64,000 nucleotides of DNA from an uncultured Clostridia bacterium (GTDB lineage Bacteria > Bacillota > Clostridia > UBA1381): contig CALXWJ010000021.1 of assembly GCA_944392335.1 (NCBI GenBank), positions 62,001-126,000 of the forward strand. The letters run 5' to 3'. The notes beneath the pieces were generated by a model. That model was not told where the DNA came from. It did not search any database and saw only the letters and a program-made list of their open reading frames with translations. A program made the translations under genes and the position numbers. Positions 63,427 through 64,000 of the stretch are shown here, piece by piece (the first letter of the stretch is position 1; each line of letters opens with the position of its first letter).

Positions 63427-64000
63427 TTATTCCGCATAATCAAGAGAATTATTTTGAAAATCAGAAACTGCCTTTTCAAGGAGATCATGAACATCCGCAT
63501 CTTTGTTAGTTAATATTTCCTGCAACATAGAGTCAAGGACTGAATAAAGTTCCTGAGCATTCTTTGGTTCTTCCGCCTGATATTCAATATCTGTTTTATC
63601 GTTATAGGACGCCACATTTTTAGGATCGATGTTTCTGTATTTTTCAATCATCTCCGTTGTATATTGTTCTCTGTCTGTAGCATCACTCCAAACAGATGAA
63701 TCAAGAATACCTATAATTTCACCTTTATTTGCTCTGTTTTGATAATCTTCTTCTATCCTTTGTTTTGTCTCATCATCAAGATTTGGTGTGTATCCATCAA
63801 ATTCCAACCATTTTAACACTGCTTCAGCTTGTTCATCGTTTGCATTAGGAGCTATAGCCTCAACTCCTCCTCCTAAAAGCGTTACTCTCTTAGCAGTTCC
63901 TGCAGGCATTTTAAACATTCCCACCGAATTAATATCAAGACCATAGTTTTTTAATCCTTTTGCCATATCAGGATGTCCTATTGTCATTGCAGCTTGACCT
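63427..64000 (-). CDS. Extracellular solute-binding protein, C-terminal part (cut by window edge)
   Basis: The last 190 or so residues of a family 1 solute-binding protein; the frame continues without a stop beyond 64000. GQAAMTIGHPDMAKGLKNYG, VTLLGGGVEAIAPNANDEQAEAVLKWLEFDGY (read in parts) and the helical C-terminus DSMLQEILTNKDADVHDLL fit sugar-binding proteins of this transporter type. The gene is first of the visible binding protein-permease-permease set. The methionine at 63987 is internal and not a start. Confidence 0.86.
   Translation of the reverse strand, partial: GQAAMTIGHPDMAKGLKNYGLDINSVGMFKMPAGTAKRVTLLGGGVEAIAPNANDEQAEAVLKWLEFDGYTPNLDDETKQRIEEDYQNRANKGEIIGILDSSVWSDATDREQYTTEMIEKYRNIDPKNVASYNDKTDIEYQAEEPKNAQELYSVLDSMLQEILTNKDADVHDLLEKAVSDFQNNSLDYAE

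Overview
The window looks like the chromosome of an AT-rich, Gram-positive anaerobe of the class Clostridia, probably a gut-type polysaccharide degrader. The signs are many TTG/GTG starts with strong AGGAGG sites, an HPr/EIIA pair, YesM/YesN-type regulators, LplB/LplC-type permeases and several S-layer-homology (SLH) proteins. The species cannot be fixed from the sequence; Monoglobus-like or Oscillospirales-like lineages are guesses. No rRNA, tRNA, CRISPR array or intact insertion sequence was seen.

Left edge (1-2.6 kb): the 5' part of a U32 peptidase gene and zapA, both on the minus strand, then a plus-strand HPr + EIIA(Glc) pair lying between two inverted copies of a dispersed repeat.

Exopolysaccharide island (2.7-19.3 kb, minus strand, visibly more GC-rich than the rest): a 12-gene, tightly packed or overlapping Wzx/Wzy-type operon. 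In order of transcription it encodes a GT2, an initiating sugar-phosphate transferase, a Wzz-like chain-length protein, a second Wzz-like protein fused to a degenerate EAL domain, a metallophosphoesterase, a GT2, a ChbG-type deacetylase fused to a GT4, a Wzy polymerase, a GT2, an HD-GYP-like protein, a flippase and a LicD transferase. Upstream lie a consensus-like promoter, a c-di-GMP-I (GEMM-I) riboswitch and an intrinsic terminator, preceded by a membrane GGDEF protein. Making, sensing and degrading c-di-GMP and making the polymer are thus encoded side by side.

Glycan-utilisation region (20-64 kb, minus strand, AT-rich): a YesN/YesM two-component pair with an FAD oxidoreductase, and two large groups of secreted proteins. 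The first runs leftward from the right edge: solute-binding protein, two ABC permeases, a jelly-roll protein, two clan GH-A-like glycosidases, an SLH pair and a duplicated binding-module protein. Next come a signal-less beta-helix protein and a signal-less fucosidase-like enzyme. The second group starts at a promoter near 40.9 kb: solute-binding protein, an SLH pair, LamG-like proteins and two beta-helix proteins. Each group carries the same translationally coupled SLH two-gene cassette.

A family of about 145-bp structured repeats (six copies plus one diverged relative) sits in most of the larger intergenic gaps. The best candidates for undescribed biology are the Wzz-EAL fusion within the riboswitch-controlled operon, the deacetylase-GT4 fusion, the coupled SLH cassette and the repeat family.
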